Under the pieces are notes generated by a model, which saw only the letters and a list, made by a program, of their open reading frames with translations, ran no database searches and was not told where the DNA came from. Positions 29,197 to 38,304 of a DNA stretch of 39,741 bases are shown piece after piece (the stretch's first letter is position 1; each line of letters opens with the position of its first letter). Source of the DNA: Cymbomonas tetramitiformis. Lineage: Eukaryota > Chlorophyta > Pyramimonadophyceae > Pyramimonadales > Pyramimonadaceae. The position numbers and the translations under genes are program-made. The stretch is taken from NCBI GenBank assembly GCA_001247695.2, contig LGRX02024658.1:1-39741 (forward strand). The letters are read 5' to 3'.

Positions 29197-29750
29197 TGCT
29201 GGATTTGACACTGTGACACTCAAAATTGTCACATGTCACTTCCTATGGTAGGCTGGGTGACCGTCACCAGTAGACGGGAAACACCCGTTAGGTATTTATG
29301 TATGCCTCTGATTTATCTATCACACTTTTACCGTTCTGATTCCGTAACCCTTATCTCAGGGGTTTATCTCACCAGTTAGATATATATTACCGCCGAACTA
29401 TATACAGTAATACTGTATATTTAAGAGAACAGGGATATGCGGTCAGACCTCATCGGAAAAAAGTGAACCCCCCCCCAACACGCCAGCGGCGCTTAACGAA
29501 GCGCGATCCAATAAGGTCAGCGATAGCCAGGTTTGTTCCTTATTTGCGACCATACCATATTTAATACATGGTTTAACATGATTTCCCAACCATATTTCCT
29601 CATCTAGCCAGCTCCCGTTCTCTTATTTGGACCCATTCTCTTAACGATTTGAAAAGGCTCAGGGTCATCGGAAAAAACGCGACCCCCCCAAACGCTGGGT
29701 GGTCTCTTATCGTCGATTCTCTTAAAAGTGAGGTATTACTGTATCTACCA
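29197..29750 (+). repeat. 5' LTR of element 2, split by a MITE
   Basis: Matches 32690-32904 except for the 337-bp insert at 29405-29741. It holds the hairpin GTGACActcaaaatTGTCAC (29213-29232). Confidence 0.85.
29405..29741. mobile_element. pogo/Tc1-mariner-type MITE in the 5' LTR
   Basis: Starts CAGTAATAC and ends GTATTACTG, with a second matched block TTTAAGAGAA inside each end. It is flanked by the TA duplication (29403-29404 and 29742-29743), and removing the insert plus one TA restores the exact sequence of the other LTR. The interior holds two direct copies of catcggaaaaaa followed by a C run. It encodes no protein. The CAGTA start and TA target are those of pogo/Tigger-like elements. 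Confidence 0.8.
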
Positions 29751-30133
29751 GGTTTGGCCCCACTTGCGCTTTATTTAGCCACTGCGAGATTGCCACCATG
29801 AGTGGCTAAGCTCGGACGCCTGGGATGGAGTGAGGCGCTCCGCGCGTGAGAGTACCGGCAGTCACGGGTATGGCCTAAATTTTATGGGTTGATTTACGGC
29901 ACGCCGCACCGGTTGGAGAACGATTTTCTTACGGGACTTAACGTTGGACTGGTTTACGTTTTCTGGTTGGATCCCACACCGTTGCGTATCGGCCGCCGCT
30001 ACCACACGACTTCCCGGGATTATTTGATCTCTCACGGCTGCCGTATCGGCGACCCACGCGTTTCTTGGCCGCCCGAAACTGCCGCACATCTCACGTTTCA
30101 TTGCCTCACTCCGCCCCTTCAGTCCTTCTCACT

Positions 30134-32437
30134 ATGGTTGCTTCTACTCGAGCCACCGCTAGCATGGCGAATCGCCGACGCGCACTAGCCACGATTTTTG
30201 ATTCAGCAGCTGCGAGACACGCCAACACTCCAGCCACACCGCCGGCAGCTCAACCGGTTGCCAATTCAGCAGGTGCTGCGTTCCTAGCCTCGGTGCGTAC
30301 ACTTCAACGGGAACACTTCGACATGAAGGTCTCCAAGTCCGTTCGTCAAAAGTTGTTCGAGGACAAGAACGGACGGTTTTCAGGGACTGAGTGCCACGCG
30401 TCCGCACTCTTCGCCAGGATGGTCTCTGCACTACAGACGGCGTTTGTCACGGAGGACATTTGTTTTGCACCCCTTTTCCTACTGGACGATGCTACCCTTC
30501 CCATCCGCGTGGAGGCCAACGCCTTATTGTTCTCCACGCTCGAGCTCATGGTTGACCCCGCGTCGCCAGCGGCGGACTGGATGGACTCCTCGCACTCCAC
30601 ATTCCCGAGCGACGGTAAGCGAGTACTGCTTGAGTTTGCCCGCCGCATGATCCCGGCGGGTGACCCCTTTCAGGGTCAGGCGGACATGTTGAGCATCCGC
30701 ATCTCTGCGGGCGTGGACCCGCATGACAAGATCAGCGACTTCAACGCCGCTCTGAAGGCTGCGAGGACGCGGGCGACACTCCACGATGAGGACGTGAAGG
30801 CGCTGTTCATCAAGTCCCTCGACACCGTCTTCTACCAGCCGGTGGTGTCACGGTTGCTTCTCCACGATCAACGAGCCGCTCACGACCTCCTCACGATTCA
30901 ACAATGGGTGCGTGAATGCTACTCCGAGCACGTGCGGGCGGGCACCGCCACGGCGTCCGCACACCGCTACTCTCACGGCACGCATTTCATGGAGGGGGCC
31001 GCCGATGACTCCGGTGGACCCGGCGAGCTCGCGGACTTGAGGACGATGGTCCTCGACTTGAAGCGTCAATTGGCCGCGTTCCTCGACACCGCCGGGTCCG
31101 AGCCGTCCCCACGGGGGTTTACCCCTCGCGCGGACAAGCCGGACCGCCGCGTCAAGACCCGCTTCGCGGCCTCACCCCTCCCCAAAGGGGGGAATTGGTC
31201 TCAATCGGTCTCAAGGAAGGTGGCCTTCCACCGCGACAGCGGTGCGACCATCCCGTACTGCCAAAATCAGGTGTGTGCTAAGGGGAAGGCGAGGCATTGG
31301 CACCGGGACTGCCCGAACGGGGGCAGGACCGGACTCTCGGCCTACGCCTTCGCCGAGGAGGCCGAGAACTCCGTGCTGGCCGCGAGGTTCCAACACGCCA
31401 TCGACAACGGCGACCCCGTGGAATTCGACGCCCTCTGCATGCTTGCGGGCGGGAAGCCGGAGGTCTTCACCGATCTCTCCGCGTGCTCGTTCTGCGAGGA
31501 GGACGGTGAGGTCCTCGTGTCCGCCGTCGCCGAGTTCTCTGAGATGGCGCACGCGGCTGGGGCTTCCACATTCAACATCAACACCTTCACTGCCGACTTG
31601 CCGGTGGTGTCGGAGCCGACCGCGCACTCCCCGCCCGCGTCGGTTGAGTCCGAGGAGGAATGGACCGGTCCGCCGAACCCCTTCTGCCCTCCCGTCACCC
31701 GCACGTTTGCCGATTTCATTCAGAGCACGGGGGTTGCATTGGAGGCGCCCGGCGAGCCGGCCGCGAGCATGAACTTGCTCTCCGCGGTTGAGACACCGGA
31801 GCGCGTGAGGGACTACAAGCCCGCGACCTACGCCGCGAGCAACGATGACGACGGGGATGCCTCGGTGGCACCGCCGCGGTCGCGGTACGGCTGTGGGAAC
31901 GCCATTCCGGGCTTCGGGAGATCTCTTCTCACTTCATCCTTGGTGTGTGCGCTATTTGTAATTTGTGCCACCGCCGCGCCGCACACCGTTGCCGATGTCG
32001 GTGGTGCCGGTGCGCGCACATGCATGGCTCCACCGGTCGGTGGTGCTACGTGGACTGCCTCAGCAGTCCCGGCTACGGAGGCTTCGCCGACTGAAGTGGT
32101 TCATGACGTGCCGTGTGCTATTCCGCCTCGTCTCCACCGGCGGGAGCAGAGGCGGCAGGGCCTCTGTATGGCTCCGGTGCCGTGGCATCCCGGGCCGCCG
32201 CCGCCTGCCGTATTATTTGAGGACGGTCCTCCGCTGTCGCCGGCATCGTCTTCAGATGACGAGGCCCCACCGTCGGGCAGCACTTGGCAGCACCCCGGTG
32301 CGGCGCAGCCTCCTGTGATCGAGGATTCCACAATTTCTTCTACGAATGATTCACCACCGGCCCCGGAGGCCGGCAACTACTTCGCCCTCACGCTGCTCCG
32401 AGCCGGACCGCCAGCTCCGAAGACCTCTAGTGGCTGA
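30134..32437 (+). CDS. gag-like protein of element 2, intact
   Basis: 767 residues from the ATG in cactATGgttgc (MVASTRATASMANRRRAL), chosen because the homologous start in element 1 has the same context; the frame is open to 30065. Residues 50-300 are a helical gag-like region with SAGVDPHD, LDDATLP and SLDTVFYQPV, in register with element 1. A zinc knuckle CQNQVCAKGKARHWHRDC (about 375-394, C-X4-C-X6-H-X4-C) should bind RNA. A long acidic C-terminal part follows, with a hydrophobic segment LLTSSLVCALFVICATA at about 597-614 that could span a membrane, then a Pro/Ser-rich tail. No protease or reverse transcriptase motif is present. The product probably packages the element RNA, with enzymes supplied in trans. 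Gag assignment is by layout and homology between the two copies. Confidence 0.7.
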   Translation: MVASTRATASMANRRRALATIFDSAAARHANTPATPPAAQPVANSAGAAFLASVRTLQREHFDMKVSKSVRQKLFEDKNGRFSGTECHASALFARMVSALQTAFVTEDICFAPLFLLDDATLPIRVEANALLFSTLELMVDPASPAADWMDSSHSTFPSDGKRVLLEFARRMIPAGDPFQGQADMLSIRISAGVDPHDKISDFNAALKAARTRATLHDEDVKALFIKSLDTVFYQPVVSRLLLHDQRAAHDLLTIQQWVRECYSEHVRAGTATASAHRYSHGTHFMEGAADDSGGPGELADLRTMVLDLKRQLAAFLDTAGSEPSPRGFTPRADKPDRRVKTRFAASPLPKGGNWSQSVSRKVAFHRDSGATIPYCQNQVCAKGKARHWHRDCPNGGRTGLSAYAFAEEAENSVLAARFQHAIDNGDPVEFDALCMLAGGKPEVFTDLSACSFCEEDGEVLVSAVAEFSEMAHAAGASTFNINTFTADLPVVSEPTAHSPPASVESEEEWTGPPNPFCPPVTRTFADFIQSTGVALEAPGEPAASMNLLSAVETPERVRDYKPATYAASNDDDGDASVAPPRSRYGCGNAIPGFGRSLLTSSLVCALFVICATAAPHTVADVGGAGARTCMAPPVGGATWTASAVPATEASPTEVVHDVPCAIPPRLHRREQRRQGLCMAPVPWHPGPPPPAVLFEDGPPLSPASSSDDEAPPSGSTWQHPGAAQPPVIEDSTISSTNDSPPAPEAGNYFALTLLRAGPPAPKTSSG

Positions 32438-32689
32438 GATTAATCACACCGTGCCTGCCTAGAGATTAGCTATAGAGTAGCTTCCTAGATGTGCAGAAGG
32501 GCTCTCTGAATTTGAGCCGTGTTTAGGGTTTTGGCAACTAACAGCAGTATCTGACAATCTTTGCTGTGAGCTGGGACCGCCCTGACCAAGAGTACAGGCC
32601 CCCAGTTTTGCTACAGTTTCCTCCTGAAGTTGAGTAGGGAGTTTGTTGCTTCGTTTCACTACTAGCTCCGGTCACCACCCTAGGTGGTG

Positions 32690-32904
32690 TGCTGGATTTG
32701 ACACTGTGACACTCAAAACTGTCACATGTCACTTCCTATGGTAGGCTGGGCGACCGTCACCAGTAGACGGGAAACACCCGTTAGGTATTTATGTATGCCT
32801 CTGATTTATCTATCACACTTTTACGGTTCTGATTCCGTAACCCTTAACTCAGGGGTTTATCTCACCAGTTAGATATATATTACCGCCGAACTATATATCT
32901 ACCA
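32690..32904 (+). repeat. 3' LTR of element 2
   Basis: Uninterrupted LTR. It is preceded by the hairpin CACCACCctaGGTGGTG (32672-32689) instead of an evident polypurine tract. Confidence 0.88.
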
Positions 32905-32909
32905 ACAAT

Positions 32910-33162
32910 TACATTTTTTTTCAGTATACACGTAAGCATACAAAACAGGCGTTTCCGCGGTTTGCGTAGGTTTTCTGGAAGGGAAAGGTAGCGAAATTCA
33001 GGCCAAAACACGAAAAGAACCAGAGGTTACGAGTTGCTTTCCATTGCTTTCTGTCGAGAATCGAGCGATCGGCCGCGCCGCCGAAGCTCGTAACCTCTGG
33101 CTTGCGAGAGTAGTGTCGCCGAGAGCGACTTACACTACAGTAGAGAGTTTCCAGCAAGTTTT
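32910..33162. other. no gene seen; short inverted repeat
   Basis: CCAGAGGTTACGAG (33020) and CTCGTAACCTCTGG (33087) form a 14-bp stem with a 53-nt loop. TAGAGAGTTTCCAGCAAG at 33141 recurs at 36193. Confidence 0.5.
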
Positions 33163-33248
33163 GAACAGTGTTCTGAACACCAAATCCAACAGGGTCATCA
33201 TCCACGCTGGAATCGTGACGGACACGTCAACGTGACGTCACCTCTCGA

Positions 33249-33340
33249 GTGTTCCGAACAGTGTTCAGAACAGAAATTTCTGATCACCTAACACTGACGA
33301 GGTGATCGGAAACTTTCGTTCTGAACACTGTTCTGAACAC
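33249..33340. repeat. hairpin with 41-bp arms
   Basis: Arms 33249-33289 and 33300-33340 are inverted with a handful of mismatches and a 10-nt loop. The arms are built of GAACAGTGTTC words; related palindromic words also lie at 33163 and 33468. No coding. Confidence 0.75.
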
Positions 33341-33489
33341 GCTCCGGCGAGGAATTATGACACAGGTTCGCGAATTTTATTATGACACAGTTTTCGATGT
33401 ACACGCGAGCGATTTTTGTACAGGCAAGCGATTTCTGATTCTGTCCATGTCATCCTGTTCGATTTGGTGTTCATAACACTGTTCGAACT

Positions 33490-33930
33490 CCTTCGTAGGG
33501 ACCAATCGGATCCGATGCCATTATTAATTCAGGGACCACTCGTTTCAGTCGCCGGTGACTGCCGTTTCTCAGTATCGGACTTGTACGCTTCTTTGTCTGC
33601 CGTTGCCTAAAATGCTAATTTCTGGTTGGTCCAACTCGGATGACACGTCTGCGGACAAGGGTTCTTGTCAAGCCGTGCTATATAATTTTATACAGGAAAT
33701 AAAAAAGCAAAATATAAAAATATAAAAATATAAAAATGAAAATATACAAAATAGAATTTTCGAATTTCGAATATGATAAAATAATTTATTTGAGAAAATA
33801 TCCTGAGAAGCATAAATGTTAACGTTGTGTTCCAGCTCAGCTCCCCCGCCTCGCCCACGCCCCGGCGACCCCCCCGGCTCTCCGGGGCGGCCCACCGAGG
33901 CGCCTATACCACTGCTCCACGACTGCATTT
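33490..33930. other. no gene seen; AT-rich then GC-rich
   Basis: aaaatataaaaatataaaaa microsatellite-like sequence near 33707-33740, followed by a C-rich stretch at 33840-33900. Confidence 0.4.
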
Positions 33931-33946
33931 GCTCCGCTCCAAGCTA

Positions 33947-34016
33947 GCTTCGATCCTGGTACCTACCGCATCCCACACCAACCGCACCTCACACCAAACG
34001 CTCAGCCACTGCGCCA
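33947..34016 (-). ncRNA. tRNA-like A and B boxes, possible SINE head
   Basis: On the minus strand TGGCGCAGTGGCTGAGCG (34016-33999) fits a Pol III A-box, and AGGATCGAAGC (33957-33947) is B-box-like about 60 bp downstream. A full cloverleaf is not evident and the B-box is imperfect. Confidence 0.3.
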
Positions 34017-34289
34017 CGCGGGCGCCTGATGATGAAAACTGAGAAATAGTAAAAACTTTATAAAACACGCAAAGGGATAATGAATAATGGATCGCGCGCA
34101 TCGAAATTCGATGATGACATTATACTACGTAATAAAAATGATGACGTGATATTATGTAAAATCATATGCGAAATATTAAAATACAGGTTAATGCCTTCAG
34201 GATTAATAAAAGGCAATTCACAACTTCGCTGTAACAGGAATCATACACCTATATATGGAGTCTTCGGCGTGACGCAAGACGGCGTCTGT

Positions 34290-34730
34290 CACACTATTCT
34301 ATTATTGTGAAGCCCGCAAAGCTCCCAGAATGAAAGTTAGTGACACTGTCATCAAAGACGCCTGTATGAGCTGCAACAGGAATTATACAATCTGTGGGAA
34401 GCGGCATCAGCGACAGTAACACTATTCTTTTAGCATTCCATTTACATTGCGAAGCCCGCAAAGCTCCCGGAATGAAAGTTGGTGACACCATCATAAAAAA
34501 CGCCTGTATGGGCTGCAACAGAAATTATACATACATACATACATACATGCATACATACATATCCTTCTGCGGGCGCTAAACGTCGTCAGCCTGTCACACT
34601 ATGCTATATTTAGATTGCGAAGCCCGCAATGCCGCAAAGCTCACATATAAATGAAAGTTGGTGACACTGTCATCAAAGACGCCGATGCGATGTGGATGTG
34701 GGCTGCAACAGAAATTATACACACCAATGG
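34290..34730. repeat. three diverged copies of a roughly 150-bp unit, with a TACA microsatellite
   Basis: gaagcccgcaaagctc, then aatgaaagtt and ctgcaacag, recur near 34312, 34453 and 34618. A fragment of a fourth lies near 34215. A (TACA)n run is at about 34526-34560. Confidence 0.75.
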
Positions 34731-34869
34731 CGCGACGCGAAATACTCTGCCAGCTCTTTCAAAATCGGTCATCACGTTCGATCGGCCATCATCATCACCT
34801 TCAAAACTTAAAATTCGAAATTGGAAACGTACATATGAAATCAATGGTGGGAAAAAGTGAAATAATCTT

Positions 34870-35130
34870 GGTATAAATTCAATGGTGGGAAGACTGTATA
34901 GTGAAACTCAGTAGCATACAGTACTGTATAGGACTGCATAGTGAAGTCCAGGTATGCTACTGAATTTGAATCCTGTATTGAAATTCCTAGAGTGAATTCC
35001 TGTAATAGTCCTGAAATTCCTGTAATTCCTATAGTGAAATTCAGTATACTACTGTATAGTGAAATTCGGTATCGAGTATAAATACAGTGAAGGGAGGACT
35101 GTATAGTGAAATAATCTGAGTAAAAATTAG
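34870..35130. repeat. degenerate GACTGTATAGTGAAA repeats
   Basis: The word gactgtatagtgaaa and variants (attcctgtaat, agtgaaattc) recur at least six times without a fixed period. 35131-35431 has three ggttgacaat words near the next element and no gene. Confidence 0.6.
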
Positions 35131-35431
35131 GAGGTGGGAAGACTGTATAATTTGTACCTTGGATGGGAAAACGTGAAATACTTGTTTATATTGTAGGTAA
35201 ATCTTGCGTAAACGATTTATACCTGCCGCATATCAAGTCAGTCGAGAAGCGGAAAACAGGCTGGGGATCGACGGTATAGTTCAAAGTAATTTGAATAAAT
35301 GGACGACGATTAAGGGGCATGGTTGACAATGTTGAGGCAAGGGTTGACAATTTTGTGGAATGCCATACTATGTGGATAGCTAATGAACTGTCGATCTGAA
35401 AGTCGGTAGGGGATCAACGGCAGACAAGTTA

Positions 35432-36121
35432 GATGTCACCCGTTGCCTGGGTTGACAATGAGCACGTTGGCCAACGTGCTCATTGTCGCTCGCTCGTCAT
35501 CGACTACCAATGGTGATTTGCCATTTGTGCACTTACAAAAGTCGTATTGCAATGGCATCTTTGAGCTGGCATGTTCTGATTGGCTTTCCCGATAGTGGGT
35601 GCACATGGTAAGGGCCCTGCCAAAAAGCGTCAGGTAGGAAGGATGGTGTTCCCTCCCCATCCCCGCCCCTACCACCGTGGGAACGCCATTCGCCTTATCC
35701 CACCTTCGCACAAGGGAAGCTTATGGGAGCCGATTCACGCGAAAGGTCGCCAAAAGAGAACAATCGTGCCGAACCGCGCAAAAAACGCGACTGAATCGGC
35801 TGTCGCGGGTTGTCGCGGGCTGCTCGATGCTGTTTCCAAATGCTCGATGCTGTCGCTTCGTTTCCAAATTTCGGGAGGAGAGAGCAAAATGTCGAACAGC
35901 ATCAAGGATTTGGAAACAGAGCTCAAAAGTTATGATAGTGACGTGGCTAGAAATAGCATTCGGGTCTGAGCGAGCAGTGCGACCGTAGGATCAGTCGAAG
36001 ACGAGCGAGCGACAAGCTAGTTATAGCTGCCACGTCAGACGTATATGCTCTGGACTGCGCCTCCGGCACAGTCGAGCATGGCTATAACTACCTCTTGTCA
36101 ACTCAGGCAACGGGTGACATC
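35432..36121. mobile_element. 690-bp TA-flanked inverted-repeat element
   Basis: 27-bp termini with one mismatch (GATGTCACCCGTTGCCTG and on) at 35432-35458 and 36095-36121, flanked on both sides by TA. A perfect 34-bp palindrome (35454-35487) overlaps the inner end of the left terminus, and GTCGCTCGCTCGTC at 35485 pairs with GACGAGCGAGCGAC at 36000. No transposase; short open frames inside look incidental. Confidence 0.7.
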
Positions 36122-36508
36122 TACCTCTTATCGGACTTGTACTCTTCTTCTAAGTGTCTAAGTCGTTACTACGTGTATGAGTCAAGTGTTAGTAGAGAGT
36201 TTCCAGCAAGCGCTACCTCGTGATATGGAAATCGTCAACAGTTTGGAAATCGTCAACAGTTCATATAAAATCGTCGATATCGCGAGGTAAATTTGCGATA
36301 TCGACCCCGGACAAATCGTCATCATTTTAAGTGCTTCAGGGCAGTGGGAAAACATACTTCGACCGCTTTCAACGGCCTACCACAGCCATTTTTACCTTAC
36401 AGAACTGTTTGCAACACGGTGTATATCAGTGTTTTTTTCATATAAAACTGCCTGTTTTGTCCCATTTTCGTGATATCCAGTGTTGCAAACGATATATTTT
36501 CTTGAGAT
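36122..36508. other. no gene seen
   Basis: Contains a tandem pair of ggaaatcgtcaacagtt (36226 and 36244) and otherwise unique sequence. Confidence 0.4.
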
Positions 36509-36646
36509 ATGGTTTCCACAAGGGGGGCAAGGTATGCCGCACCCCGCCTTCCGTCGTTGCAGACCAAGAAAGCAGACATGGAAGCTCTGGTGCAGCAACT
36601 GGTGGGTCTGCCGACGAAGGAAGGACCATTTGGCTTCCTGTTTTGA
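36509..36646 (+). CDS. 45-codon ORF, possible gene fragment
   Basis: Not recognised. The ATG frame reads MVSTRGARYAAPRLPSLQTK, then KADMEALVQQLVGLPTKEGP and a short end before TGA. Composition and the MVSTR-type start resemble the N-terminus of a gag-like protein, but the match is only by eye. Confidence 0.3.
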   Translation: MVSTRGARYAAPRLPSLQTKKADMEALVQQLVGLPTKEGPFGFLF

Positions 36647-36711
36647 GCTTGCACAGCTTGTTTGAGTGGGTGATATGACCTGCTTATGTGAAATCTAATA
36701 ACATTTCCTTT

Positions 36712-36975
36712 AGACTTTTCACGAATATCACTTTTGGTATGTAGCACTTTTCACGAATATTACTTTTGCCATATATCACTTTTCACGAATATCACTTTTG
36801 GCATATATCACTTTTCACGAATATCACTTTTGGCATATATCACTTTTTACGAATATTACTTTTGGCATGTATCACTTTTCACGAATATCACTTTTGGTAT
36901 ATATCACTTTTCACGAATATCACTTTTCGCCAATATCACTTTTGGCATCGTATATCACTCATTCGCGAATATCAC
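36712..36975. repeat. 32-bp tandem array, about eight units
   Basis: Units of the form cttttcacgaatatcac plus ttttggcatatatca. Because 32 is not a multiple of three, the reading frame shifts every unit and all three plus frames stay open. The three overlapping ORFs here are repeat translation. Confidence 0.9.
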
Positions 36976-37019
36976 CTTACCGCGTCAATATCCCCATGCG
37001 AGAACATTACCTTAAATGA

Positions 37020-38060
37020 ATAATTGTGCGCAATATTCGTCTTCCTTACACGTCCGTGTACTCATTGTTATCCCCCTCATTGTTATCATTACACCACATT
37101 CCCCACCGCGCGCGGGCTCTTTGTCGCGGATAATTGGACCCGCTGCGGTGTTTCGGGTATATATATATTAAGGTTTAAGAGTATTCCACCCATACAGTCC
37201 CATCCGGTGGGTCATGTAGATGTCCATAGACTCCTAGTTTGTTCCATTCCGATAATTATCCCATGAATTATCCACATTTTTATATAGACTGTTGATAATT
37301 ACCAAACTGGACTTTTTGGGGGCCTGCTTACCCCCTACTGTCCACACTGTAATTTCTCCCCCAATATTGCGTTTCGGCTAAAATCGTTCGTATACGTCGA
37401 TCCGCTAAGTCGTGTAGATGCGCTCATCATCTTTGATTGACCGATTCTGATCAATATTCCACGAGTTATCCCAATTTTTATATTTTAGTGTTGATAATTG
37501 GCATATGACGAGGTAGGTTTATATGTAAACCGGTCCCTAACTTCGGCCTGCTCCTGGCTGGAAAACCTCAGTTTTCAGATCTGCTCCGTATGACAGTCAT
37601 ACTGCCTGTCATACTACACTGATCAGAAAACCATCAGTTTTCTAGTTTGAAGTTTCCCAACCGAACGCCAGCAACGTCGTGAGCTGAGGGTTGCCAACTT
37701 CGAACTTGCCATCAGCTGTTCAGCTGTAGTGATAGTTTTACACTGCAGGCAAGTTAAAATTGGGGGAAATTGTGGATGGGGTAAATCCCTTTACGTATTT
37801 GGCCACATTTTGCTTCAGTTTTACCTAGATGAGTACGTGCAGGACAGTGCCCTACGATAGAATAGCCACATATATCGTCAAGTACTTTTTGTCGAACTTA
37901 AAGCTCCACATTTCGCATACTCTAAAATAGTGCGTTTGCAAAGACATCTTTCGAAATTCGGGCGCTGATTAAGCGCAGCTTAGTGCGAAGAGTGCCTCAC
38001 CTTTCGATGTTTTCTCTCCTGCAACTGCTAAGATCTGTTTCCACTGCGTAGTCAAGTCTC
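37020..38060. other. no gene; diverged duplication and short inverted words
   Basis: catgtagatg...tgttgataatt at 37204-37300 and cgtgtagatg...tgttgataatt at 37412-37500 are two diverged copies of about 100 bp. ctcagttttcag and tcagttttct words recur at 37568-37640. It may include upstream sequence of the gene at 38305. Confidence 0.45.
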
Positions 38061-38067
38061 TCTACCG

Positions 38068-38078
38068 TATATATAAAA
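38068..38078 (+). promoter_or_regulatory. TATA box
   Basis: TATATATAAAA at 38068-38078, predicting transcription from about 38100 and a 5' leader of about 200 bases before the ATG at 38305. Confidence 0.6.
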
Positions 38079-38304
38079 AGGCACTCAAATGAGATAGATG
38101 TGGATTGAAACTTGCAGCCAGAAGCTGTTGCAGAAGTGCGTTGTCATATTCGTGTGAACGAAGACTGCGCTTCGCAGCATCAAACAGAGCGTTTGTTAGA
38201 AGTGTCCCTTTCCAGATTTCAAGGCTGATCTAGTCTCTGAGATAAGCTCTGATTCACACTCTTTTAAGTGCCTTGTTTGGTGCAAAAGGGGAAATATAAG
38301 ATAA

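Larger units (their letters stand above)
29197..32904 (+). mobile_element. gag-only LTR retrotransposon, element 2
   Basis: LTRs of 215 bp once the nested MITE is removed (29197-29404 plus 29744-29750, and 32690-32904), about four differences by eye, flanked by ACAAT (29192-29196 and 32905-32909). They start TGCTGGATTT and end CTACCA. TGGCCCCA at 29755, four bases after the LTR, is a candidate primer-binding site shared with element 1. A single intact gag-like gene fills the interior; only about 250 bp separate its stop from the 3' LTR, so no pol genes can fit. Confidence 0.88.

Noticed and set aside
31237..31257. RDSGAT in the element 2 gag, like the DSGA active site of retroviral-type proteases
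   Set aside because: It lies just before the zinc knuckle, not after it, and the homologous position in element 1 reads RDNMKA, so the residues are not conserved.
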